DNA from: Prevotella aurantiaca JCM 15754
Lineage (GTDB): Bacteria; Bacteroidota; Bacteroidia; Bacteroidales; Bacteroidaceae
DNA: 32,493 bases
Assembly: GCF_000614025.1 (NCBI RefSeq)
Contig: NZ_BAKF01000028.1
Location: 1 to 32,493 of the forward strand
Direction: 5' to 3'
Shown here: positions 25,771 through 32,493 of the stretch, piece after piece
Layout of the letters: each line of letters begins with the position of its first letter
How positions within the stretch are numbered: the first letter of the stretch is position 1
Made by a program: the position numbers and the translations under genes
Notes under the pieces: generated by a model
Databases searched by the model: none
Seen by the model: the letters and a program-made list of their open reading frames with translations, nothing else
What the model was told of the DNA's origin: nothing

Positions 25771-26337
25771 ATGGAAAATAAGCAAACTAAATATGTTGAT
25801 ACGATAATAGACGATAAGAACGACTGGTATGCTATTCGTTTATACACGACAAGGCAAGAAGAAGTTGCGCAGTTCTTTACCGAAAATGGAATAGAAACTT
25901 TTATTCCAAAGCAATATGTAGCCGAAGAGGACAAGCAGGGTAAGGTGCATCAGAAGTTGAAACCTGTTGTGCGCAATCTTATTTTTGTGAAGAAATTAAT
26001 GGAAGATGCTGATTTTAAGAAGTTGGTAAATACATCAAACCTTAAGATGAGCGTACTAACAAAGGCTGATGATAATAGCAAATATAGTTTGATTCCGCAC
26101 GATCAGATGTATGAATTCCGTTTAATGTGTAACCCTGACATTCATATTCGCAAATTTATTTCTTCAGAAGAAGCACGTTTGAAGGTTGGCGATGCAGTGC
26201 ATGTGAAGTTTGGTCCACTAAAAGGAATGACTGGTAGATTGGTTCGTTCCAGCAAGAAGTATTATTTACTAAAAGAAATCCCAGGTATTGGTGTTATGCT
26301 GAAAGTATCGCGTTGGTGCTGTGTGCCAACAGAATAG
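25771..26337 (+). CDS. UpxY-like NusG-family antiterminator
   Basis: A 188-residue NusG paralogue. The N-terminal NGN domain (about 17-110) starts DWYAIRLYTTRQEEVAQFF and includes IETFIPKQYV and RNLIFVK. The C-terminal KOW domain (about 135-185) has VGDAVHVKFGPLKGMTGRLV. It resembles the UpxY specialised elongation factors of Bacteroides more than housekeeping NusG. Such proteins normally open capsule operons and suppress termination there. Here it closes the trpC-like/F-like/G unit with an 18-bp gap, and the next gene is convergent, so it has no local target operon downstream. The start ATG at 25771 is the only one before the domain. Confidence 0.83.
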   Translation: MENKQTKYVDTIIDDKNDWYAIRLYTTRQEEVAQFFTENGIETFIPKQYVAEEDKQGKVHQKLKPVVRNLIFVKKLMEDADFKKLVNTSNLKMSVLTKADDNSKYSLIPHDQMYEFRLMCNPDIHIRKFISSEEARLKVGDAVHVKFGPLKGMTGRLVRSSKKYYLLKEIPGIGVMLKVSRWCCVPTE

Positions 26338-26428
26338 CAGAAATGTCCTAATCATAAAAAACGAGTGTGTGCCAAGATGTTAGTAGTTGGCCACAGTCTT
26401 TGTTCTTATATCATATTCACTTATATTT

Positions 26429-26476
26429 TACACCTTTAGTAATAGGTGTATATACACCTACGAGCATAGGTATATA
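26429..26476. repeat. Nested palindromes between convergent genes
   Basis: TACACCT (26429-26435) pairs with AGGTGTA (26444-26450), and TATACACCTA (26451-26460) pairs with TAGGTATATA (26467-26476) with one mismatch. The middle parts also form a perfect 18-bp palindrome, TAGGTGTATATACACCTA (26443-26460). The side stems and the central one exclude each other. The site lies between the stop of the NusG-like gene and the stop of prfC. No T run follows on either strand, so it may be an operator or a bidirectional RNA structure. Confidence 0.65.
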
Positions 26477-26528
26477 ACATCTGTGATTAGCGATGTATAA
26501 TACTATTGATTATACCTCTTCTATTCTT

Positions 26529-28097
26529 TTAAAATTCGCTGGTAAAGTGGAATTTAATTTCCTCAAAGTCTTGTTGTGCCATACTGAGAACATAACCAGA
26601 ATCGGCAAGGAATACATCTCGCCCTTCAATGTCTTTAGCCATATACTGGTACTTGCGCTTCTTGAAGCTTTCGAGTGCAGCAGGGTCTTCAGCTTCAATC
26701 CAACAAGCTTTATGCAGATGTACTGGTTCCCAACGACATTTTGCATTGTATTCATGTTCCAAACGGTATTGAATAACTTCAAACTGAAGCTGACCTACTG
26801 TTCCAACTATGCGGCGGTTGTTAAACTGATGGACAAATAACTGTGCAACACCTTCGTTCATAAGCTGTTCCAATCCCTTTTGGAATTGCTTAGCCTTCAT
26901 CGGATCATCGTTTTCTATATACTTGAATAGTTCAGGCGAGAAACTTGGCAATCCACGGAAGTGCAAATCTTCTCCTTCCGTTAGAGTATCACCAATCTTA
27001 AATACACCTCCTGTATCTGGTAAACCAACAATATCGCCAGGGTAGGCTTCATCTACTGTGCTTTTGCGCTGTGCCATAAACTGCGTTGGCGAAGAAAAAC
27101 GAAGAGTCTTACCATTCCTAATATGGAGATAAGGCTGGTTACGTTCAAATCTTCCCGAACATACCTTACAGAACGCAATACAACTACGATGATTAGGGTC
27201 GATATTAGCCGTAATCTTAAAGATGAAACCACTGAATTTCTTCTCAGTTGGTTCTACCATTCTTTCCTCCGCCATTGTAGGTCTCGGACTTGGGGCTATG
27301 CGAACAAAACAATTTAAAAGTTCCTGAACACCAAAGTTGTTTAAAGCAGAACCAAAGAAAACAGGAGCAACTTCGGCAGAGCGATATGTTTCAACATCAA
27401 ACTCTGGATAAACTCCATCAACAAGTTCAAGGTCATTGCGCAAGTGTTCTGCAAAATCTTCACCTATACGAGTAGCCAGCTCTTCGTCGTCCAACTTAAC
27501 CTCTACAGTTTCTGTAACACGTTGCTTGTTAGGTGTGAAAAGGTTTAAGTTCTGCTCGAAAATATTATACACTCCTTTAAAACGTTGACCTTGACCAATT
27601 GGCCACGAAAGTGGACGAACACTAATCTGTAGTTCCTCTTCCAATTCGTCAAGCAATTCGAACGGGTCGCGACCTTCGCGGTCCATCTTATTGATGAAAA
27701 TGATAACAGGCGTATTACGCATGCGACACACTTCCATTAGCTTTCTTGTCTGAGTTTCAACACCTTTCGCTGAGTCTACAACAATAATAGCTGAATCAAC
27801 AGCAGTTAAAGTGCGATAAGTATCTTCCGCAAAGTCTTGGTGACCTGGGGTATCTAAGATATTCACCTTATACCCTTCATAATCAAATTCCATCACCGAA
27901 GTGGAAACCGAGATACCACGTTGTTTCTCAATATCCATCCAGTCAGACGTTGCAGTCTTCTTTATCTTGTTGCTTTTAACAGCACCTGCCACTTGAATTT
28001 GTCCACCAAACAAAAGGAACTTCTCGGTAAGCGTTGTCTTACCAGCATCCGGGTGAGAAATAATGGCAAAGGTTCTTCTACGTTCTATTTCGTTCAT
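26529..28097 (-). CDS. prfC: Peptide chain release factor 3
   Basis: This 522-residue translational GTPase ejects RF1 or RF2 from the ribosome after peptide release. The G1 loop is HPDAGKTTL (15-23), switch II is [10 protein letters not shown], and G4 is NKMD; residues after about 280 form the RF3-specific domains 2 and 3. The start [21 protein letters not shown] is the RF3 signature, quoted here in part, and separates it from EF-G. Length matches E. coli RF3 (529). It is the last gene of a minus-strand operon and begins 42 bp after rfbD. No promoter is seen in that gap. Confidence 0.97.
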   Translation of the reverse strand: MNEIERRRTFAIISHPDAGKTTLTEKFLLFGGQIQVAGAVKSNKIKKTATSDWMDIEKQRGISVSTSVMEFDYEGYKVNILDTPGHQDFAEDTYRTLTAVDSAIIVVDSAKGVETQTRKLMEVCRMRNTPVIIFINKMDREGRDPFELLDELEEELQISVRPLSWPIGQGQRFKGVYNIFEQNLNLFTPNKQRVTETVEVKLDDEELATRIGEDFAEHLRNDLELVDGVYPEFDVETYRSAEVAPVFFGSALNNFGVQELLNCFVRIAPSPRPTMAEERMVEPTEKKFSGFIFKITANIDPNHRSCIAFCKVCSGRFERNQPYLHIRNGKTLRFSSPTQFMAQRKSTVDEAYPGDIVGLPDTGGVFKIGDTLTEGEDLHFRGLPSFSPELFKYIENDDPMKAKQFQKGLEQLMNEGVAQLFVHQFNNRRIVGTVGQLQFEVIQYRLEHEYNAKCRWEPVHLHKACWIEAEDPAALESFKKRKYQYMAKDIEGRDVFLADSGYVLSMAQQDFEEIKFHFTSEF

Positions 28098-28139
28098 AAC
28101 AATATTGTTCGTTGTTTCTAATCGAGCGAAACCTCGTTT

Positions 28140-29021
28140 TTATACTTCCTTCATTAAGTTTTCCATACACTTCCTCAAGCTATCTGCCCAGTATGGAACA
28201 TTTGTACCAAATGTTTCTTTAATCTTAGTTTTATCGAAAACCGAATATGCAGGACGCTTTACAGGAGAAGGGAATTCATCGCTATGGCATGGCTGAATGT
28301 TACAAGCAGAGTTGCCAGCGAGTTCTGCTATCTTCTTTGCAAAATCGTACCAACTACAAACTCCTTCGTTAGAAAAATGATAGATGCCTGTACGCCCTTC
28401 GTATTTTCTATTTTCAACAATATCAAATATAGCATTAGCTAAATCTACTGCGTATGTTGGCGTACCACATTGGTCGAAAACAACTTTTAATTCAGGCTTT
28501 GTAGCAGTAAGATTCATCATAGTTTTCACAAAGTTCTTACCAAATTCACCATAAAGCCAAGCAGTTCTAATAATGATATATTTGCCACCAACTGCCTGTA
28601 TCTTTTCTTCTCCGTGAAGCTTTGTTAAACCATAAACACCTGTAGGTGTACCTTTTTGGTCTTCTTTGCATGGTGTATTATAAGGATCTCCACCAAAAAC
28701 ATAGTCGGTACTAACGTGAACAAGTAGTCCATCTACTTCTTTCATAGCTTTTGCAAGATTTTCTGGAGCCGTTGCATTTAACGTTTCTACTATGTTTCCT
28801 GCAGTTTCAGCACCATCTACATTTGTCCAGGCAGCACAGTTAATAATACATTCTATATTGTATTCTTTTACCGTTTTGCGTATGTCATCAAGATTAGTTA
28901 TGTCAAGTTTCTGATAACCTTCGCATACATCTGTGAAGATATAGCTATCCTTACTTTGTTTTGCAACTAACTGAATAGTGTTGCCTAACATGCCATTTGC
29001 ACCTGTTACTAATATATTCAT
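28140..29021 (-). CDS. rfbD: dTDP-4-dehydrorhamnose reductase
   Basis: The 293-residue SDR-family enzyme reduces dTDP-4-dehydrorhamnose to dTDP-L-rhamnose with NAD(P)H, the last step before rhamnose enters surface glycans. The nucleotide-binding motif is TGANGMLG (6-13), the active-site Thr lies in VHVSTDYVFGG, and the catalytic Tyr and Lys are in VYGLTKLHGE. The C-terminal RPAYSVFDKTKI is family-typical. rfbA, rfbB and rfbC are not in the window. It sits third in the transporter-DUF4924-rfbD-prfC operon, 24 bp after DUF4924, rather than in a glycan locus. Confidence 0.95.
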   Translation of the reverse strand: MNILVTGANGMLGNTIQLVAKQSKDSYIFTDVCEGYQKLDITNLDDIRKTVKEYNIECIINCAAWTNVDGAETAGNIVETLNATAPENLAKAMKEVDGLLVHVSTDYVFGGDPYNTPCKEDQKGTPTGVYGLTKLHGEEKIQAVGGKYIIIRTAWLYGEFGKNFVKTMMNLTATKPELKVVFDQCGTPTYAVDLANAIFDIVENRKYEGRTGIYHFSNEGVCSWYDFAKKIAELAGNSACNIQPCHSDEFPSPVKRPAYSVFDKTKIKETFGTNVPYWADSLRKCMENLMKEV

Positions 29022-29045
29022 ATCTTCTAAAGTACTTTATCTTTC

Positions 29046-29651
29046 TTAATCTTCAAATTGCAATCCTTCTGTTTTATCCTTTTGATAGTAGTCTGAAAGC
29101 ATACCTATAAGTGTTGTTATTTCTTTTACCGCTGTTTCAGTTTCTCTACTGATTTCTTTTTTCTGCAACCGAAGCATCATAACACCATAAAGAACATCGA
29201 AGCACGTTTCCACTTCGCTGTGTCCAAGATTAGCTGCGATTTCTTTTAAATTAGCTTCGTTCTTGCGTGCCATTCTGTCAGCGACTTGCTTTGTTTTACC
29301 GCGAAGTTCAACGATAAAAGGCAGAACACGATAATATTCAGCTGAATAGAAAGGGAATTTAGAAGAAGCAAGTAGCTGTGTATGAAGTTCTGTTAATGCC
29401 TGCATTACAACTTTATTTATTTGCAGGTGTCCACTTTCACGACAATTTTCTTGATTCATCATTCTGACCAAATCGCCAAACCAATCTTCTTCCTCTTCTT
29501 TCTGTTCATCAGTATAGTCGAACTTGTCTATATATTCTTTACGAATCTTAGTCAGCGAGCATCCATAGACACGTATAATGTCTTCGATTTGCCACATATA
29601 TAACAAGTATTCAGCAATACTTTTCTTTCTTAGTTCTTTAGCAACAAACAT
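29046..29651 (-). CDS. DUF4924 family protein
   Basis: A 201-residue mostly alpha-helical cytosolic protein, rich in Glu, Lys and Arg. The opening VAKELRKKSIAEYLLYMWQ, followed by IEDIIR, is the hallmark of DUF4924, a Bacteroidetes-restricted family of unknown function. There is no signal peptide or membrane span, and no catalytic motif. It is 18 bp after the transporter gene and 24 bp before rfbD in the same unit; this gene order is, as I recall, kept in related genomes. Confidence 0.85.
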   Translation of the reverse strand: MFVAKELRKKSIAEYLLYMWQIEDIIRVYGCSLTKIRKEYIDKFDYTDEQKEEEEDWFGDLVRMMNQENCRESGHLQINKVVMQALTELHTQLLASSKFPFYSAEYYRVLPFIVELRGKTKQVADRMARKNEANLKEIAANLGHSEVETCFDVLYGVMMLRLQKKEISRETETAVKEITTLIGMLSDYYQKDKTEGLQFED

Positions 29652-29669
29652 AATAAAGTTTAATATGTT

Positions 29670-30350
29670 TTAATAATAAGAAGGCAAGTGATAAAGATTA
29701 AACACTGTACCTATAAGCATTATGAGCGAGAAAATGATAACTACTGAACCAATAATCTTGTTGATTATCAAAATACCATTCATATTAAAAATATCGTGTA
29801 CTTTATTCACAAGCCAAGTTAAGCCGTACCACCAAAGCAATGCTCCAACAGGTATAGAAGCTAATCCAATCCCCATCTCAATAGGGCGCGATGGCTGAAT
29901 AAAGGCAAATTGTGCAAAGGTAGCAACAAAGAGAAAAATAATAAGCGGATTAGAAAAAGTAACAAGAAATGCTGTCAGTCCATTATGAAACAACGTTCCT
30001 TTTGTTTTTCCACCTTGGTGCATCTTTTTTGTAGGGTCCGATATAAAACAATAAATACCAAAAAGCATCAAAATAACACTTCCTAAAATCTGTAGTATAA
30101 ATTGATTTGTAGGGTCTTGTAATGGCTCCATAATAAAGCTCATTCCAAGGCCAACAATTAAAGCGTAAATTATATCGCTAATGGCAGCACCAACACCGGT
30201 TATAAAACCATACCACCGTCCTTTGTTTAATGTTCTTTGAATACACAAAATACCCACAGGTCCCATTGGTGCTGAGGCAATGAGACCGATTAATATACCT
30301 TTAAAGATGAAATCAAGTATATCTAATTGGATGAGGAGAGGCATATTCAT
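29670..30350 (-). CDS. LysE-family transporter
   Basis: A 226-residue inner-membrane protein with six hydrophobic segments. The N-terminal motif GLIASAPMGPVGILCIQRTL, exactly 20 residues, is the LysE/RhtB signature, and LVTFSNPLIIFLF is the second conserved loop. Family members export amino acids or similar small molecules; the substrate here is unknown. The frame is open to a TTG at 30371, but the ATGs at 30350 and 30344 are better starts. I chose 30350 because the first membrane helix begins shortly after and it leaves room for the -7 box at 30389-30396. It is the first gene of the operon ending with prfC. Confidence 0.85.
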   Translation of the reverse strand: MNMPLLIQLDILDFIFKGILIGLIASAPMGPVGILCIQRTLNKGRWYGFITGVGAAISDIIYALIVGLGMSFIMEPLQDPTNQFILQILGSVILMLFGIYCFISDPTKKMHQGGKTKGTLFHNGLTAFLVTFSNPLIIFLFVATFAQFAFIQPSRPIEMGIGLASIPVGALLWWYGLTWLVNKVHDIFNMNGILIINKIIGSVVIIFSLIMLIGTVFNLYHLPSYY

Positions 30351-30388
30351 AATTTGAGTGCAAAATTGCAAAAATTATATGGAATAAG

Positions 30389-30396
30389 CAAATTTA
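30389..30396 (-). promoter_or_regulatory. Candidate -7 box for the LysE-type operon
   Basis: The minus strand reads TAAATTTG, an exact TAnnTTTG, 39 bp before the chosen ATG. No TTTG is found 19-21 bp upstream. It is divergent from the ROK promoter, and the two regions are about 12 bp apart. Confidence 0.45.
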
Positions 30397-30407
30397 CTCA
30401 TTAAAAG

Positions 30408-30438
30408 TTTGTCGTATTCCGCTTTTTTCATAACTTTG
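30408..30438 (+). promoter_or_regulatory. Promoter of the ROK kinase gene
   Basis: TTTG at 30408-30411, 19 bp, TAACTTTG at 30431-30438: a complete consensus. The leader is about 25 nt to the ATG at 30467. Confidence 0.82.
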
Positions 30439-30466
30439 TCTTTCAATAAACTAAATAAAATATAGA

Positions 30467-31462
30467 ATGATGACAGACGTACAAGAAGTAAAACCATTGT
30501 TGAAGCCATTCGTTATAGGATTGGATTTGGGTGGAACAAACTCTGTTTTTGGAGTAGTAGACCAACGTGGTCAAGTCCTTGCAACCACATCTATAAAAAC
30601 ACAAAGCTATAAAACAGTTGAAGACTTTGTAGATGCAAGTATAGAAGTTCTGAAACCAATCATTGCTAAAGTCGGTGGAATTGGCCAATTTAAAGCAATG
30701 GGTATAGGTGCTCCTAATGGTAATTTCTATCGTGGTACCATTGAACATGCTGCAAACTTGGTTTGGGCACATGATAGTGTTGTGCCTTTGGCAGAAATGT
30801 TTTCAGAACGTTTAGGAATTCCTGTCGGACTTACCAATGATGCAAATGCTGCAGCTATTGGTGAAATGCAATATGGTGTAGCAAGAGGTATGAAAAACTT
30901 CATTATGATTACTCTTGGTACTGGTGTTGGTTCTGGTATTGTTGTTAATGGACAAATGGTTTATGGTTCTGATGGCTTCGCTGGAGAACTTGGACATATT
31001 ACTATGGAACGTGGTGAAGAAGGGCGTTCTTGTGGTTGCGGTAGAAAAGGTTGTTTAGAGGCATATTGTTCTGCAACAGGAGTAGCACGTACTGCACGTG
31101 AATTCTTGCAAAAAACAAATGAACCATCATTACTCCGTGAATTAGACCATGACGTAATTACATCGCTTGATGTTTCAATTGCGGCAGGAAAAGGCGATAA
31201 GATGGCATTAGATATCTTTGCTTTTACGGGTGATATGCTTGGAACTGCATGTGCTGATTTTGCGGCTTTCACCTCGCCAGAAGCTTTTGTTTTCTTTGGC
31301 GGTTTGACAAAGGCTGGTGATTTGCTGATGGATCCAATAAAGGAAGCTTACGCAAAATATGTATTGCCTATTTACAAAGACAACGTAAAGTTCCTTGTAA
31401 GTTCGCTTGACGATGCCGCAGCAGCAGTTCTTGGTGCATCGGCAATTGGTTGGGAAATGTAA
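30467..31462 (+). CDS. ROK-family sugar kinase, probable glucokinase
   Basis: A 331-residue cytosolic kinase that most likely phosphorylates glucose at C6 with ATP for glycolysis. The phosphate-binding motif is GLDLGGTN (18-25), the catalytic base is Asp125 in TNDANAAAIGE, and ELGH (Glu174, His177) contacts the sugar. The zinc motif of ROK proteins is Cys189, Cys191 and Cys196 in CGCGRKGCLE, with His177. There is no N-terminal helix-turn-helix, so it is an enzyme and not a ROK repressor. Specificity for glucose rather than mannose or fructose is inferred from similarity to Bacteroidales glucokinases. It is monocistronic. A second Met immediately follows the first. Confidence 0.9.
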   Translation: MMTDVQEVKPLLKPFVIGLDLGGTNSVFGVVDQRGQVLATTSIKTQSYKTVEDFVDASIEVLKPIIAKVGGIGQFKAMGIGAPNGNFYRGTIEHAANLVWAHDSVVPLAEMFSERLGIPVGLTNDANAAAIGEMQYGVARGMKNFIMITLGTGVGSGIVVNGQMVYGSDGFAGELGHITMERGEEGRSCGCGRKGCLEAYCSATGVARTAREFLQKTNEPSLLRELDHDVITSLDVSIAAGKGDKMALDIFAFTGDMLGTACADFAAFTSPEAFVFFGGLTKAGDLLMDPIKEAYAKYVLPIYKDNVKFLVSSLDDAAAAVLGASAIGWEM

Positions 31463-31554
31463 ATCAAGCATAAATAAAGGTTAGGTTAACAAAATTCATT
31501 TTGGAATTTACCATTGATACTTTATTAAAGCTTTGTAAAGAAACAGCCCTTATT

Positions 31555-31589
31555 CGATAAAGATTTTATCGTTAGTAAGTGGTACTTAC
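31555..31589 (+). other. Two adjacent perfect stem-loops with 3-nt loops
   Basis: CGATAAA (31555-31561) pairs with TTTATCG (31565-31571) around GAT, and GTAAGT (31575-31580) pairs with ACTTAC (31584-31589) around GGT. They lie in the 3-prime untranslated region of the ROK gene just before its terminator. Confidence 0.5.
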
Positions 31590-31605
31590 ATTTTTAAATA
31601 ATGTT

Positions 31606-31645
31606 AAGAACGTATGTTTTGAATGTCAAAACATACGTTCTTTTA
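31606..31645 (+). terminator. Terminator of the ROK kinase transcript
   Basis: A perfect 17-bp stem, AAGAACGTATGTTTTGA (31606-31622) with its complement at 31626-31642, loop ATG, followed by TTATTATT. It lies 144 bp after the stop codon. Confidence 0.85.
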
Positions 31646-31710
31646 TTATTATCTCATTTGTATGTCATGTAGTCGGGCACATATGTTACCAGAAGGCAGA
31701 TAGAAACACT

Positions 31711-31727
31711 TTGGCACAAGGATTGCA
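31711..31727 (+). promoter_or_regulatory. Sigma-54-type promoter of the cupin gene
   Basis: TTGGCACAAGGATTGCA matches the -24/-12 consensus TTGGCACNNNNNTTGCW. GG is at 31713-31714 and GC at 31725-31726, separated by exactly 10 bp. Transcription should start near 31738, leaving about 34 nt to the ATG at 31772. No TTTG/TAnnTTTG promoter is seen for this gene. An inverted repeat TATGT (31661-31665) and ACATA (31679-31683) lies upstream, where an activator could bind. Confidence 0.7.
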
Positions 31728-31771
31728 TACTATTATTAGCATTTAGTAAATCAATTAAAAATAAATAAAAT

Positions 31772-32092
31772 ATGAAGTTCGAAAAAGGAAAAATATTTGT
31801 AGCAAGTGAATTGGTAGACTATACAGAAGGCGGTGTAGTGAGTAAGGAATTGGTTCACAGCAGTGCAGGCAGCGTAACGCTCTTCAGTTTTGATGCAGGT
31901 CAGGGACTTTCGCAGCACACTGCGCCTTTCGATGCGTTTATTCAGGTGGTAGATGGAGAGATGGTTCTCAATGTAGAGGGTATAGACCATCGTATCAAGG
32001 CAGGCGAAAGTTTCATTATCCCAAGCGGCGCACTCCACTCTGTGAAGGCAGAACAACGTTTTAAGATGATAATAACGATGATAAGGGGATAA
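31772..32092 (+). CDS. Small cupin-domain protein
   Basis: A 106-residue single-domain cupin: a beta barrel with cupin motif 1 around FDAGQGLSQHTAPFDAFIQVVDGE (quoted by its ends, FDAGQGLSQH and FIQVVDGE) and motif 2 around AGESFIIPSGALHSVKAEQ. Metal ligands visible are His49 in SQHTAP and the His of GALHSV; the usual HxH of motif 1 is reduced to one His, so metal binding may be weak. Substrate unknown; similar proteins are small-molecule sensors or isomerases. Its only recognisable promoter is of the sigma-54 type, which suggests control by an enhancer-binding regulator. A terminator follows at 32137. Confidence 0.85.
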   Translation: MKFEKGKIFVASELVDYTEGGVVSKELVHSSAGSVTLFSFDAGQGLSQHTAPFDAFIQVVDGEMVLNVEGIDHRIKAGESFIIPSGALHSVKAEQRFKMIITMIRG

Positions 32093-32136
32093 AATATTAT
32101 TGCTGCCTGGCAAAACTTTTATATCATAAACAATTG

Positions 32137-32173
32137 CGGGGTTGCCTTTAAATGGGCAATCCCGTTTCTTTTT
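32137..32173 (+). terminator. Terminator of the cupin gene
   Basis: CGGGGTTGCC (32137-32146) pairs with GGGCAATCCCG (32154-32164) apart from one G-T, and is followed by TTTCTTTTT. Confidence 0.85.
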
Positions 32174-32266
32174 GAGCCAACCTTTTCGGTGTAGTAGTAG
32201 GAACTTTTTGTGTTGGTTTTGTAAAAATAATTCTCTTAAAAAGTGATAACTGCGTTTTGACATTGC

Positions 32267-32354
32267 GAAAGCGGCTGTTTTGCGCTGCAAAACCTACGCT
32301 TGTACCGTGCAAAAGAGCCGCTTTTGGAATGCAAAACAATAGGTTTTGCAAAAC
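32267..32354. repeat. GCAAAAC/GTTTTGC palindromic repeat element
   Basis: GCAAAAC occurs at 32287, 32331 and 32348, and its complement GTTTTGC at 32277 and 32343. They form hairpins GTTTTGC-GCT-GCAAAAC (32277-32293), GCAAAAC-AATAG-GTTTTGC (32331-32349) and the 12-bp palindrome GTTTTGCAAAAC (32343-32354). A longer imperfect inverted repeat joins 32267-32283 to 32309-32325 (GAAAGCGGCTGTTTTGC against GCAAAAGAGCCGCTTTT). I believe it belongs to a dispersed extragenic repeat of Prevotella, but only one copy is visible here. Confidence 0.6.
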
Positions 32355-32493
32355 GTTGATAACGAGAGGGTTAAGTACCGGTATTGTTTGTGAAAAATAT
32401 TTGCAGATTTAAAGGCTGCTTTCCGTTTATGAAATGATAAATAGTCCACCCTTAAAAGCCTAATATTCCTCTGATTCATAGTATATTATGCTA

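Larger units (their letters stand above)
31463..31771. other. Intergenic region between the ROK kinase and the cupin
   Basis: It holds two small hairpins (31555-31589), a strong terminator (31606-31645) and a sigma-54-type promoter (31711-31727). No open frame worth noting. Confidence 0.7.
32093..32493. other. Non-coding end of the window
   Basis: After the cupin terminator there is a palindrome-rich segment (32267-32354) and then about 140 bp in which I see nothing. Minus-strand frames here are short, rich in Phe, Lys and Arg, and look like a translated repeat rather than genes. Confidence 0.55.

Noticed and set aside
31751..32290. 179-codon minus-strand open frame across the cupin gene
   Set aside because: It is antisense to a well-supported cupin gene and its terminator, and its composition (Cys, His, Tyr, Phe rich) is typical of a shadow frame.
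32148..32351. 67-codon minus-strand frame over the terminal repeat
   Set aside because: It covers a terminator and palindromic repeat; the peptide looks like a translated repeat, with no promoter.

Overview
The window reads as chromosomal DNA of a Bacteroidales bacterium, most probably an oral-type Prevotella. Four things point there: an AT-rich composition; repeated matches to the Bacteroidetes promoter (TTTG, about 19-21 bp, TAnnTTTG) with few Shine-Dalgarno sequences; family content (dipeptidyl peptidase IV, a CarboxypepD-like plug and outer-membrane barrel protein, DUF4924, an UpxY-like NusG paralogue); and the Bacteroidetes ATP synthase gene order. I saw no tRNA, rRNA, CRISPR array, phage or insertion sequence.

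Layout. 1-1078: the tail of an unidentified gene, then a frameshifted radical SAM gene on the minus strand. 1139-6801: dipeptidyl peptidase IV, a frameshifted outer-membrane barrel gene and a small zinc-ribbon protein. 7304-12779: a surface-glycan block with a minus-strand glycosyltransferase operon (one gene frameshifted) diverging from a flippase plus glycosyltransferase pair. 13578-20952: a complete nine-gene F1Fo ATP synthase operon, atpD-atpC-atpI-like-atpB-atpE-atpF-atpH-atpA-atpG, with its own promoter, long leader and terminator. 20953-21565: a dense intergenic region with a candidate 75-nt small RNA and an array of phased TAATTA sites. 21566-23472: a lipoprotein, an ECF sigma factor and ribulose-phosphate epimerase. 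23698-26337: a TrpC-like, TrpF-like, TrpG and UpxY-like cluster in which the first two have altered active sites. 26529-30350: a minus-strand operon of a LysE-type transporter, DUF4924, rfbD and prfC. 30467-32092: a ROK kinase and a cupin with a sigma-54-type promoter. 32093-32493: a terminator and a palindrome-rich repeat.

How the genes fit together. The ATP synthase operon encodes the whole enzyme. Its c subunit carries a proton-type site, and its epsilon subunit lacks the inhibitory C-terminal domain. The glycan block supplies transferases and a lipid-linked-sugar flippase but no sugar-nucleotide genes apart from rfbD far downstream. The items most worth follow-up are the divergent TrpC/TrpF pair with an intact glutamine amidotransferase, the candidate small RNA at 21104-21178, the two phased TAATTA arrays on either side of the ATP synthase operon, the sigma-54 promoter of the cupin, and the nested palindromes at 26429-26476. 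All positions, alignments and motif calls were made by eye. Family names come from recalled family features, not from a search.
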